Positions 41,401-51,723 of a stretch of DNA of 64,000 bases are shown piece by piece (positions within the stretch are counted from its first letter, which is position 1; each line of letters opens with the position of its first letter). The stretch spans positions 9,929,412 to 9,993,411 of the forward strand of contig NC_051102.1 in assembly GCF_901709675.1 (NCBI RefSeq). The letters run 5' to 3'. The position numbers were made by a program, and so were the translations under genes. Below the pieces are notes generated by a model. That model was not told the DNA's origin. It was given only the letters and a program-made list of their open reading frames with translations, and made no database searches. This DNA is from Syngnathus acus (lineage: Eukaryota > Chordata > Actinopteri > Syngnathiformes > Syngnathidae).

Positions 41401-44205
41401 TGGTTCCCGGCCGATTCTCTTTCCACACTTTCTAGCAACTGCTGGAGCTTGTCAGTATTTGCGCCGACATCGGTACGAAGAGCGTCCAAGTCTTTCCTGG
41501 AGCGACCCAGATCCTTCCAAATGATATCCAGTCCCTTAGATGAGGGCGAGGGACTTCCTTCAACGACGGTGGTTTCTGAGCTAGAGCAGCCTGCCGAGCA
41601 CAATTCTCCAACGGCGTTGATCTTGTCGTCCAGACCCTGAAGGAGGAATTTGTTGTTGTCGACTTGCGCCTGTACAGTATCCATGGAGTCTCCAACCCCC
41701 CCCGAGAAGGAGTTGTTGCTCATTTCCACCAGCATGCTGGTGAACTGGTCCTCCATGCCGTTGAGACGCTCGTCCAGAACTTGCCTTAGCGACGCCACTT
41801 CTTCTGTGATGATCCGCGTCAGCTTCTCTTCTATGTAGAAGCAGTGAGTTTCTGCATTTTGTTCGCTGACATTTAAGCGGGCCTCCAATTCTTCAATCAA
41901 CGGGAGGAAGTCGTCGTTGTCCTCCCGGGGCTCGGACAGGTGTATCAGCTCGTTGTCGATGCGAACGTTTAAGATGCGGTAAGCCTCCGTGATACGTTCG
42001 ATTTCGAGCCACAAGTCTTTGTGGTCGCTATGGTCCTCCTGCTTCTTAGCCAGGTCCGTCTGCCGCTGGGTTCGCGATGGCCCATCCGCAGCGGCCATGT
42101 CCACCCGCAGAGCCCGGATCTCCTTCCTGAGGTCGGCCTCTTTGTTGTCCACCAGTTTGGCGAGGCTTTCCAAACCTTGGTCGCGACTGTCCTCGCAGGT
42201 CTTCTGCAAGGTCTGGATTTTGCTACTGCATGCCGCTTGGATCTTGTCCAAGTGTTCCTTCATGGTCAGGTCCAGTTCGTTCTTCAGCTTTTCCACTTTG
42301 CCATCGATGTAGCTCTGCACAAGATCAAGCTCCATCATGGCCGGAGTCTGCGATTGCGAGGCATCCATCAGGACGCGAATCTGCCCCTCGTGACTTGTTA
42401 TCGTCCCTCGCAGGTCTTCCAGCAACTCCTCTTTGCTTTTGAGCGCAACGTTGATATCATCTAAGCGGCCTTCAATTTTTTCTAAGACCTTGTCTCCGGC
42501 GATCCCGCCTCTGGACGCCTGGTGGCCATCCAGCACGGCCGGGCTGTCCTCAGGTCCCGGGACCACCGCGCTGTCGGGAGGCTGCATGTTGTTGAAGAGC
42601 GTGATCAGCATGTTCTTGGTGTCCTCCTGCAGGTCAGTGCGTAGATTGACCGTGAAGCCTTTCAAAACAGACTGCAGGTCCAGGACTGTCTGGGAGAGGC
42701 GCTGAACTTCACCTTCCAGAAGGTGCACCTTGTCGTTGGTCTCATGGTGACCCGTCTCCCTGCGCTCTGGCCCTGAAAGCACGTGACACAGTGAGGCTCG
42801 GCAAAGCAGAACATCTGAATTGGGCCACTTACTCTGTATGTGTCTGTTTGAATATCCAGTACTTGCTGGGCCATAGGGCTGAATTTCTTGCACTCGCTGA
42901 CGTTCTGGAGTGGCTTTTAAATCTCGACAGCCAGGTCCTTGGTAGCCCGGACAGCACCGCCACTCCAACTCCGACACTTTCTTCTGGGCAATCTTGTACG
43001 TGGGTCGGAACCGGGTTTTGTATCTGAGAAAGATTTGAGCTCATCAGACGGACAATCATTCTCAGAACGCTAAACACGCTCTTTGCCATGCCTGTTTTTT
43101 GTTTGTGTTTATTTATGAGCCGAGTAAGTCTGTTTGTCGGTTCGGATTGCGGTTTTTCCGTTGTGCAGCCAAGACCGAAAACTCCCAGGGAGACAATAAA
43201 TGACATCACTCCCCTGCAGGCGGGAGTCATGTCTTGGGGAACATCTGGTAAGTTGTGGACTGATTTGGCCTCCTCCCCCATGTCTCCCCCAAATTTGACA
43301 CCCACTTGACTGAGCTGATGGGGTGGGGGGGGGGGGCGTGACACAATTTGAAAGTAGCTAGTCCTGATTAGCATCCGTCGCAGAACTCACGTCACTTGAT
43401 GGGGGCAGTTTGTCATGAAGGGTGGGCAAGGGGCCACCACAGGCTCCTGGAAGCTCTCCACACTGCCCTGCACGGCGCAGCTGACGTTCTTGTGCACCAC
43501 GTAGGCGCACCAGTTCCTGAGCCAAGGGGGATCACAAGCGACATGTTTTCTATTGCAGTCAAAATCACATGGTGAGCAGGAAAAACTATTTGGGTTCATA
43601 TTCGAGCTTTTTACAGTTGTGTTACATGTGGCACGTGGGTGAAGCAGCATGTGGCTCATCACCCAAGGTCATTCCTGAACTTAGAGTTTGTGGTAACAGT
43701 TTGTGATCGCGATGGCAGAGAACCACATCCGCCGCTTTCTCAGAAATAAGATCTGACTATAAACTTTCATCATCCTGAGAGTTTATTTTAGTCGCATTTT
43801 TGTCCTGTGCTGTATTTGAATCTTCACGCGCAACCGACTGGGCGTCCCCTATCACACACACATTCCCCAACTTGCGTCTTATCTGCTAAGGACGGAAGAA
43901 ACAATTTTCTGCCGTATTTAATCCAATTGAGGCGCTAGAATAATCCTAAAGACGGAAAGGGGGGGGGGGGGAGTATATATTATTTATGTTGGCATGTGCG
44001 CACAAAAAGTTGGATCAAAGCAGCAGAAACGCCCCGAGTGAACTCCGAAATTTGAGAATCAAAATGACTTTGCTGACCTGTTTCGATGGCTGTGCACCAC
44101 TCCGCTGTGGAAAGGATCATAAGAAGGTGGTGGAGGAAAGGCATGCGTGAAAAAGTTGCATAAGAGCGTGAAAAGCGTCCATCGCAGTGCGCCTCCCGCA
44201 CGCAT
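35435..44205 (-). CDS. emilin2: EMILIN-2, EMI/coiled-coil/C1q extracellular matrix glycoprotein
   Basis: Secreted, multimeric elastic-fibre-associated protein. Minus-strand exons are 44205-44078, 43516-43391, 43023-42833, 42772-40901, 37085-36777, 35997-35854 and 35748-35435, giving 1027 residues (human EMILIN2 1053). Exon 1 encodes a hydrophobic signal peptide ([19 protein letters not shown]) and ends AG, joining G|AAC TGG as RNWCAYVV. The EMI domain (about 43-115) has seven Cys, ending [15 protein letters not shown]. An acidic coiled-coil region follows (about 149-772, one 1872-bp exon), then a proline-rich segment (773-875) ending GAPG. A C1q domain closes the protein (876-1027: [37 protein letters not shown]). 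The proline-rich exon and adjacency to lpin2 identify EMILIN2 rather than EMILIN1 or 3. One 60-bp intron (42832-42773) is open in frame and can be mistaken for coding. Confidence 0.94.
36309..36390 (+). repeat. unnamed interspersed repeat, copy A
   Basis: AGTCGTTCTTTGCAGAAGAT, then ATATGACTGAG and GTCTACATGTGTTGCTGCAC match the 47189 and 57278 copies in order. In emilin2 intron 5. Confidence 0.65.
38512..38728. mobile_element. hAT-type non-autonomous element with 8-bp target duplication
   Basis: Element body 38520-38720 (201 bp), flanked by GTTTACAG at 38512-38519 and 38721-38728. Its long near-perfect inverted repeats begin CAGGGGTCTCAAACTCCAGT on the left and (inverted) AAGGGGTCTCAAACTCCAGT on the right, each extending about 60 bp. 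An 8-bp TSD and CAGGG..-type termini are hAT hallmarks. No transposase is encoded. Confidence 0.9.
39765..39833 (+). repeat. fish interspersed-repeat tail (GGATAGGCTCCAGC)
   Basis: ATCCAGGATAGGCTCCAGCT, ACCCATGACCTGAATGAGTG and ACAGATGGATGGAC match the tail of a common teleost repeat (gggataggctccagc..cccgtgaccctgatgagga..aaatggatgga). Related to 26787-26934. Confidence 0.8.
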
Positions 44206-45185
44206 ATTTGCACAAAAAAAAAGATCTACTTTTGGAAACAAAGTTATGCGCTACTGTGACATGCTCCCTGCGTGGTATGAGCGCCTTAAAAAAAGAGGGG
44301 GGAAAAAAAGTTAACTATCAACTTGACTGCAACTCCCTCCTGGTGTGACGAAAAGGGTCCACGCCCTCCTCCCAATAAAACAACAATGGAAAGCGAAGGA
44401 GCAGAAGTGTGCGCGCGCGCGTGTGTGAGTGTGTTTGTTAGGGGGGTCTTAAATCAGATTACCGTTAGGGGAACAGTCGCTCGTTAATTACCCAGAAAGA
44501 TTTGATTACTTTTTCACAACTTTGCCCATTATCACGACCCGGACACTTCGTTAGGTCCACCTTCACAATGTAATTATGGAAAACAAAATCTTGCTTTTAC
44601 AAGACAATGAAGAATGTGAAGTCTTGAGTCATCGCAAGTTCTTTCAAATTTAAATCACGTGATGATTTAAGAAACACTTTCCTAGATATCATCAAGTGGT
44701 AGTCCAATAAGTTAACCACTATATAAAAAAAGTAAAACTACTTGCCTATTGAAACTGTACTAAGGGAAAGGCAATTTACGCATTTTATTCTCTGAAATTG
44801 TATCATAAGTGGCATGTGGGCTCCCTCTAGTGGTACGTGAAGGAAAAACATGACAAGTACAGTTCAGTTGTATTTAACTTTTAAGTTTAATATAATTTAA
44901 AGAGTTTCTTTTGAAACGTTAGTTTAGGTCAAGTTTCCTGATATGCTGTGATGCCGTATAATATCTTTTATGAGACCCAGTTGATTAATTTCCAGTATTG
45001 TGTGGGGCCCATGGTGTTTTTTGGGACATTAGAATGGACATTCATACTCACCCGCCATGTTATTTTTTTTAATTACTTTGTGATGTTTCTGAACTCGTTA
45101 TATGCCGTTATATGCAAATAGTACTGTATGGTATCAGTGGCGAATATTTGCGGATTTCAATAAGGCACCTGGGACAACTACGGGG
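44206..45185. other. emilin2 upstream flank
   Basis: Contains a CG/GT-rich stretch (about 44410-44440) and AT-rich sequence. An emilin2 promoter is expected within the first few hundred bases, but I recognise no clear core element. Confidence 0.5.
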
Positions 45186-45190
45186 GGTCC

Positions 45191-45273
45191 TCAGTACCCG
45201 GAAGTAGTTGACGGTGAGCGGGAGTTTCGCCGGTTCGTGACTAACTTCCACTGTTGTGTTTCAGGTGAGTAAA
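45191..45273 (+). promoter_or_regulatory. promoter-like block, copy 1
   Basis: About 83 bp starting CTCAGTACCCGGAAGTAGTT, with an ETS-type CCGGAAGT, and ending CACTGTTGTGTTTCAG directly followed by GTGAGTAAA, a strong splice donor. It looks like a non-coding first exon transcribed rightwards. No downstream coding exon was identified. Confidence 0.45.
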
Positions 45274-45611
45274 TCTGTTGAAAAGTTAATGATCAGAACT
45301 TGTAATACTGCTGGTAGTCTGAGCTAATTATTGATTAAGAATATGATACATACGGTTACGGTTGTACAATGTATAATTTTGCGTATAACATGGACAGTGT
45401 GATGTTTATAACGTATTCTTTAATAACGTAAGCTAGTTAGCTTCAGCCTTAACCTTTTCGGTCAGCTTTCTGAACTTTGAGCCTTAGGGCTCTTTTCCAT
45501 TTCGTTTTGTTTTTGTGTTATTATTATCTTTTTATTATTCGCCTTCTGTGGATACTTTCGTACTGAATATGATGTATCTATTTTGCTGATCGAAATAAAC
45601 TAAACTATTCT

Positions 45612-45692
45612 CAGTACCCGGAAGTAGTTGACATTGAGCGGGAGTTTCGCCGGGTCGTGACTGTAACTGCCACTGTTGTGTTTCAGTAAATT
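45612..45692 (+). promoter_or_regulatory. promoter-like block, copy 2 (donor lost)
   Basis: Direct repeat of the block at 45191, offset exactly 420 bp (TACCCGGAAGTAGTT at 45195 and 45615), with few substitutions. It ends TGTGTTTCAGTAAAT, lacking the five bases GTGAG that form the splice donor in copy 1. Confidence 0.5.
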
Positions 45693-47188
45693 TATTATTT
45701 TAACAACAAACCCTGCATGCCATTCGCGTCCATGCCTGCGACAATTGCAATGTATTCTCACAGTTTGGAGTACCTAATATTGAGCCAGTTGCTGCTGTTC
45801 TATTCTTCTCCTTCAATCTTGAGTCGACCGAACACAGGCCCTCCAGGCAGGAATTCATTTTCGCTGCTTTGTGGAGGCCTTGGAGGGAGGAGAGCAATTT
45901 CCACACACAGCGGTGCGTTTTTTTTTGTTTTTTTTTTATGGAAGCAATGACCTTTTGACACCGTACTGTGCCGACATCAGGCTTAAAAGATTCCCAATTT
46001 AGCGAGGCCTGTCTAGCGCAGTGTTTCCAAATCTACATTGAGTCAAGGCAACCAATTTCTTGCAAGTAAGGTTTAATGATGAATAAAGCCCACGTTGCAT
46101 CACTGTTTTTCTTACCGTCTTTGCAATTCTTTCCACTCTCAGCAATTAGGACACTTTTAATGAGCGTGAATCGTTGCTTCAAAGATGTTGCTCATGTTAT
46201 GTCCAAAAGAGGGCAGCAGAGCAGCAATAAAAAACGCACGCAGTGGCTCGACTTGTCCGTGCCAAAAAACGTGTTGGACGTTTCATTAGTGAGGAAGGCC
46301 GAGTGCCAAACGGTGTGCTTGCCATGCTATCATCATCAAGCCGGGATTATCATCATAACAAAAACTATCCTTCATTTTGAAAGGACACTGTGATTTTGGG
46401 GCTTAAATCAGCAGGGAAGCAACCCAGCAGGAAGTTCCCTTTATGACTTTGTGCGATTTTTAGAGGGTTCGAGATGATGCTTTGAATGACAAGCTGCAGT
46501 ACCTTTTTTGGCAGGCTTTTTGAAATTCTGCCTGCATGCTGAAAAAGTCACCTTGAGTTTTCATGGTCAAGTATAAATGCGCAGGTGGGCACCAAAAAAA
46601 AAAATTGTCAACCATCAATGGGCTATAGAGGAGTGAGGGGGCGTATGGGATGAAGTTCTGTGCAGGTGTTTATTAAAGTGGGCTCAAGTATGAGATGCAA
46701 TAAGTCTTGATCCACAGGGCTGGCTGTATACTCTGGAGTGAGGAAGGGATAGAAGGAGGGGGGTGCTACTGTCATATTTGTAAAACGTACAGTATTTTTA
46801 ATGAAACACCCAGTCTGGGAAGATGGACTTCAAAAAGAATTGGAATTTACTTGCAATATCGAGACTGTCACCCAAATCTTTTTTTTTTTCCCTTCAATAT
46901 GATGTGACCTTTTTCCTATCCTTGGAAATCCTGGAGAGATTGCAAAAGCTACGATGTTTACATGAATAGCATGACCTCATAGAAGAACGCGGCCATTAAG
47001 GCTTTTATGAATCAGCCGAGCCGCTTTCAGATACCCACTTTATACGTTTGGGCTTTTTAATGTTCACTAATGACTTGATTCATTATATTTATACCATTAT
47101 TTCGTGCTTCATGACCCATTGCGCGCCATCTGCTGTGTGTGCATTGGAGACAATACAGTCATACAATAAAGAGTTTCATAGCGGTAAT
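45693..47188. other. intergenic, no gene recognised
   Basis: Short open frames (for example 46076-46393) lack domain resemblance and codon-use support. Several poly-T/poly-A tracts; nothing else recognised. Confidence 0.6.
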
Positions 47189-47275
47189 ATGAGTCGTTCC
47201 TTGCAGAGGATAAAGAATATATGCCTGAGTATCATTGTGTGGGCTGTCTACATGCGCCATTTGTATTCAAATATA
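47189..47275 (+). repeat. unnamed interspersed repeat, copy B
   Basis: GAGTCGTTCCTTGCAGAGGA, TAAAGAATATATGCCTGAG, CTGTCTACATG and ATTTGTATTCAAAT match copy A (36309) and the inverse of copy C (57278) in order and spacing. Confidence 0.7.
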
Positions 47276-47559
47276 ATTATAGCGACCTCAACATTGGTGC
47301 CAGTTTTGTTAGCCATTTGCATTTTATCAGACTTGAGCCATAAACGGAAGTTTGTTCTGTCAACTTTTTCTTTCCTTATTCGACAATAGACTCCGCCGTT
47401 ACACAATTAGCACGTTAACATTCGACACGTGCGTCTGGAGTTATCTCGTCAAAATGTACACCTTTTCGGTCACTCGCCACCTACGCACACGCACGCACAC
47501 ACATGTACGTACGTGTAGCAAATTAACCAAGCTGATTTATCGCCTATAAAATGTTAATA

Positions 47560-47830
47560 TAGCTTTGAGCCGCTCTGATGAATTGTTAATTAAGGCGGCG
47601 ACAGGCTCGTCATCCTAAAATGTTAATGAGGTGAGACGACGGTGTCAGGGCCACCGGGTCTCGTCGAGCTGCTCAGCAAATACAGCAGATGAGCCAAAGC
47701 GTGCTCGTGCTATAATAAGACACGCTCCTGGCACGTAGCCTCGTGAAAATTATGAATGGGACCGTGTGAATAAATCATCATGCGAGTAATATGTAACCTG
47801 GCCCCGACCGTATTTGCTCACTTCTATTTT
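47560..47830. promoter_or_regulatory. possible conserved non-coding element
   Basis: Non-repetitive, balanced composition with several TAAT/ATTA motifs (GTTAATTAAGG, AAATTATGAATG) and no open frame. Flagged on appearance only; cross-species alignment is needed. Confidence 0.2.
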
Positions 47831-48563
47831 GGGGAACAACCAATATTGGGGTGTCCAAAATGGATGGCGTGGCATAGTAATGACAAATTAATAATAAATG
47901 GTTTCATCTCTTTTGCCGGTGCAGTATATCATTTACATTAAAGTTATATCGCTAATCTGGGGAAAACAAAAAAACTTAATGAAAAACTTGCAATGTTGGA
48001 AATGTGGCAATGAAAGGCATAAAGTTTCAGATGCTTTCTTTATTAAAGTTCCCTCCCTTTTTTCTTTCCCAGACAAAATTGACCTTCAGTCGTTCAATCA
48101 TGTTTAGTTAATTTAAAAAAAAAAAAAGGCTTCATGACATCAGTCATAATTGCGCCAAGGATTCTGTTGACTCACGTTGTCGTGACATAACCGACATAAG
48201 AGTTTGTCCTTTTGTTGCGCCGGAGGAGCACACACTTTTCCATCTGTGCTTTTGTGTGCAAATGTGTGAAGAAAGAGAAGAAACCCTGAGTTGGCTCTTG
48301 AGTGCCAACGCGTTTGTCAAACTTTCGCTTGGAGCTTTCACTCGAGTCGCTTTGAAATGGTCGCCGGAGTAGGTGTTTGACAAAATCTAAACATCGTGAC
48401 GCATCGTCCAATTCCAAATCTCTCCGATCATGTGAACCGAGTCGAGGTAAAGACGATCCAAATTTTGGACCAAACATGTATTTGAATGTTTGACTCATCT
48501 TTCAAATCACTCTGGCTTCATTCATCTGAAATCTTTTAAAGTCAGTCTTCCATCAGTTAATGC

Positions 48564-48962
48564 GGGTGTTCCTCAGGGCTGTGTCCGTGAGCCGCTTGCA
48601 TTCATCGCATCGCCTTCCTATCCTTTGAAATATTTTCCATAAATGTAATCATATTTTGTGGATGACCCTCAGCTTTGCATTTATAATAAACCAAACTCAT
48701 CACTTCTTCTGTCCTTCACCTCATGCCATTCTGAAATGAAATCCCGGTTCACGTCAAATTTCTTGAAGATTTATCGTGATAAAACTGAAACTCTCCTCTT
48801 TCTCCATCCAAAGTTGACACTTTTCTACTCACTCACAATGGACAGTTCCTCTTCTGCATCTCCTTCCTTCCTAATTAAGAGTCTGGGCATCATCCATGAC
48901 AGTACACACTCGTTTTACTCTCACATAAATAACACCACCGGGTCATCTTATTTCCCTTACGG
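48564..48962 (+). mobile_element. degenerate LINE reverse-transcriptase fragment
   Basis: The translation reads GVPQGCV..PL, then after a frame disruption DDPQLCIYNKPNSSLLLSF, NFLKIYRDKTETLLF, and IKSLGIIHDSTHSFYSHINN. These follow the order of fish non-LTR reverse transcriptases (GVPQGSVLGPLLF, ADDTQLY, NFLKLNSDKTE, KSLGVILDSTLSFESHIN). The catalytic YADD is altered and a frameshift is present, so it is dead. It resembles L2/CR1/Rex-type families; exact clade not assigned. Confidence 0.85.
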
Positions 48963-49461
48963 ATTGAATTATCCACCCATCCGTTATCCGTTCACCTGCA
49001 TATTAATCGGCTCAGTGATACACATTCACACTCCCAGGATATTGTGAAGCAAAACTTTGAGAACTTTGTGAACTTTCTGTCAAGTTGGCTAGCCAGCGCG
49101 AGCGTTGACCTTTGCTAACTAAGGTAGCTAGCTAATGCGTTGCTAACCTTAGAAGGAGCAGGCCAATTGGCCACTAACTTAAGGTGTTAAAGAAAAAAAT
49201 GCGGACTGTCATGCTTAGGTGTTTTGGTTGTTGTGATATCGATTGTCACTTGAGTCGCTATTGTCAGTTTGATTCCATTACGAGCGTATTCCCACCGTGT
49301 TCCCGCCCTTTCAAACACCCCCCGTGACTACTTTTTTTACGGTTCCGAGGTGAAAGCAGCAGCAGCAACCTCTTGTCAGTAAAAGTCTCGACAGCAGGGG
49401 GGCAAAAAGTGGAACGAAAGGATTGCCGGCGATCCATTTCCGTGCGAATATTGATTCACTG
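48963..49461. other. intergenic, no gene recognised
   Basis: Contains GCTAGC-rich stretches (about 49085-49150); no coding or RNA signal. Confidence 0.5.
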
Positions 49462-49482
49462 CTGTGTGTGTGTGTGTGTGTG
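49462..49482. repeat. (TG)n microsatellite
   Basis: Ten TG units. Confidence 0.95.
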
Positions 49483-51698
49483 AGAGAAATCTGCCTTGGA
49501 CAATCGTGGAATCAAATACGGAAGGAATAACTTACGTTTTTTTTCTCTTATTATTCCTGGTCGAATCTGTTGACAAGTGCGAGCACATTCATCCCTTTGA
49601 AACATCTACTAAAGGAGCAGGCACAAGGCTCGAAATAACTTTCTTGTCTTTGAGGAGCAGTTTTCATTAGCAACCTCATTTGTAGAGCCACTTTCTCCAA
49701 ACCAAATTGAGGCCCCTGTATTGAATCTTTTTCCCCGTCCCATGTTCATGAGTGGGTTTTGTCACAAATCAACAATCACTTAAGATTTAATTGACCCTTA
49801 TTTGTTGTCGTGGGCTTGGTGGCAGCATAAAGCAGGAAATTCATTTTCCTCCTGGCTCCAAAAGTGTCAGGAACAATATTGCAGCGGCAGACTGACTGGG
49901 ATCTATTTAGCTAACGGTTCCTTTCGGATTCCCGCTCACTCGCTCGCACGCCGCCTCCGCTTGTTGTTTTTGGCACGTTTTGTGCACACACACACACACA
50001 CTGCGACCCTCGCCGCCGCCCGCCACCAAACATTGACTGATGGCTCGATTTGATTCCTGCCAGCGAGCTTTTGTTGCCTCCGTCTCCCTCCTCAGCGCAG
50101 TTGGAAGACAAAATAATTGACTGGCTGTTTAGTGGCCAGCTGGTGGACGCGGCTGAGCTTTTAGCACAGAAACAAACGCATGACAAAGATGGATTCATCG
50201 ACATGTGATTAGAAATATTAAATATTTCATTCACATCTCCACCAAAGGGGATTAATGTCCTTTCTTTCTTGCCTTCCAAATGAAAGCAAGGCGTCAGTCA
50301 TGGCACGGCCTCCTGACGACGGCAAGCAGCATCGTTTGCATATCAATAAAGTCCGCCACGCGTTGGTATCGCCCCCCCCCCCCCCTCCACTTTCTATTTT
50401 CCGCGCCGGTCCCTTGATGGCTCGTCGTTACAGGCGCGGTCGGTCGCCTGCGGGTCAAATGAAAATGTCAACGCCGTAGGATGAGTGCCCACGCAAATGT
50501 CCCCCGTTGAACGCTCAGACTCCTTCGTCATGACGATGAGGGCGAGTTAGCATTTGACAAGCAGCCCGTTTGGGTGACCTTACACGCATCCTACTGTACC
50601 CGTGAGCCATGATTAGATTTCCCCCCCCCCCTCCTCAAAAGTCTGATTTAATGTCTAAGTTGCTGAGGGAAAAGTTTGACAATTTAGTTTTGGGTACGTG
50701 TTCTTGAGCAAAGTAGTACAAGCAGTAGTTTAGTGGCACCCATCGGTCTAGATGGCACCATTTTTTTAAAAATGATTTGAATAGGACTACATCTGACGTA
50801 CCAAGTTGGCATTAACGACAGAAAACGTCTTTTAGAAGGATTAGCTGGAAGGATGTTGAGGATGGCCCCTGGAATGCCAAAACCTGACTTTTGAGTCTTA
50901 GCCTCACTCGAGTGCTATCACTGGAAGGCTTCAGCGCCAAAGCCTTGCTGTCATTTTTTTTCCTCATGTCTCTGTGGTAACCAATCGTGTATAAGCTACC
51001 TAGCCGAACGGACGAAGAAATCCCTCTGCCCCGTAGGCTTATTTTTCCGCGCAGTAATCCGTGCTGGCCTGGTTCAAGTCGTCTCGAGCGATAGGCATCA
51101 AGATGAGCCGTTGGGCTTCCACCGTAAGACGTCAAGCTGTGACCCATCAGGCGAGCTGGGGCAAATGTAGCATCCTGCCTTGTGTGGATTCTTTAATCCA
51201 CTTGTTTTCATGCTACTACATGCCCCAAGCAACATGAAATGTGCATGGAGTGCTTCTCCTGTACTGCCCCCTGGTGGCCAATGTGCACACTGCACAATGA
51301 GCAGCACAATGTGCATTGAAGGAAAAAAAGCAGTATGTTGTATTTACTGTATGTATATTACAGAGGGAAATGTTCAAGTAGCTGGTCTGGCATTGAAGAA
51401 ATGAAAGGCAAAAAAAAAAAAAACTTGAAAAGAAGAAAAACCTCAAAAGTTGGTTTGGATGTGGCTGTGGATGGCAGCAGTGCCAGGAACACGAGTCCCA
51501 AATGTCTCTTGTCTGAGCTTGTAAATTGTTTTGTTGTTTTCATCGCCAAAGTATGAAATGAGACGGAGCAGAAAGTTGGCGGCGGCGCAGAGGCAAGTCG
51601 AGTGGCGTTGAAGAGGAAGTTGTTCCAATCACTGATTAATTAGATCACCATTCTCTCACATGTACATCTGTTGCTCATTGAGCGAGGCCGGAGCCGAG
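49483..51698. other. intergenic, simple repeats only
   Basis: Holds a (CA)n run at 49984-50001 and C-rich tracts near 50372 and 50622. The open frames at 49911-50279 (minus) and 50812-51147 (minus) have no recognisable domain. Confidence 0.55.
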
Positions 51699-51723
51699 GT
51701 CGGTCGGTCGGTCGGTCGGTCGG
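51699..51723. repeat. (GGTC)n tandem repeat
   Basis: Six GGTC/GTCG units followed by a CGGCCAGCCGGCC palindromic stretch. Confidence 0.9.

Noticed and set aside
40761-42977. A single 738-residue minus-strand open frame
   Set aside because: It reads through a 60-bp in-frame intron (42773-42832) and past the exon 4 donor at 40901. The spliced emilin2 model fits the EMI-to-coiled-coil sequence and joins in phase to the upstream EMI exons and downstream proline-rich exon.
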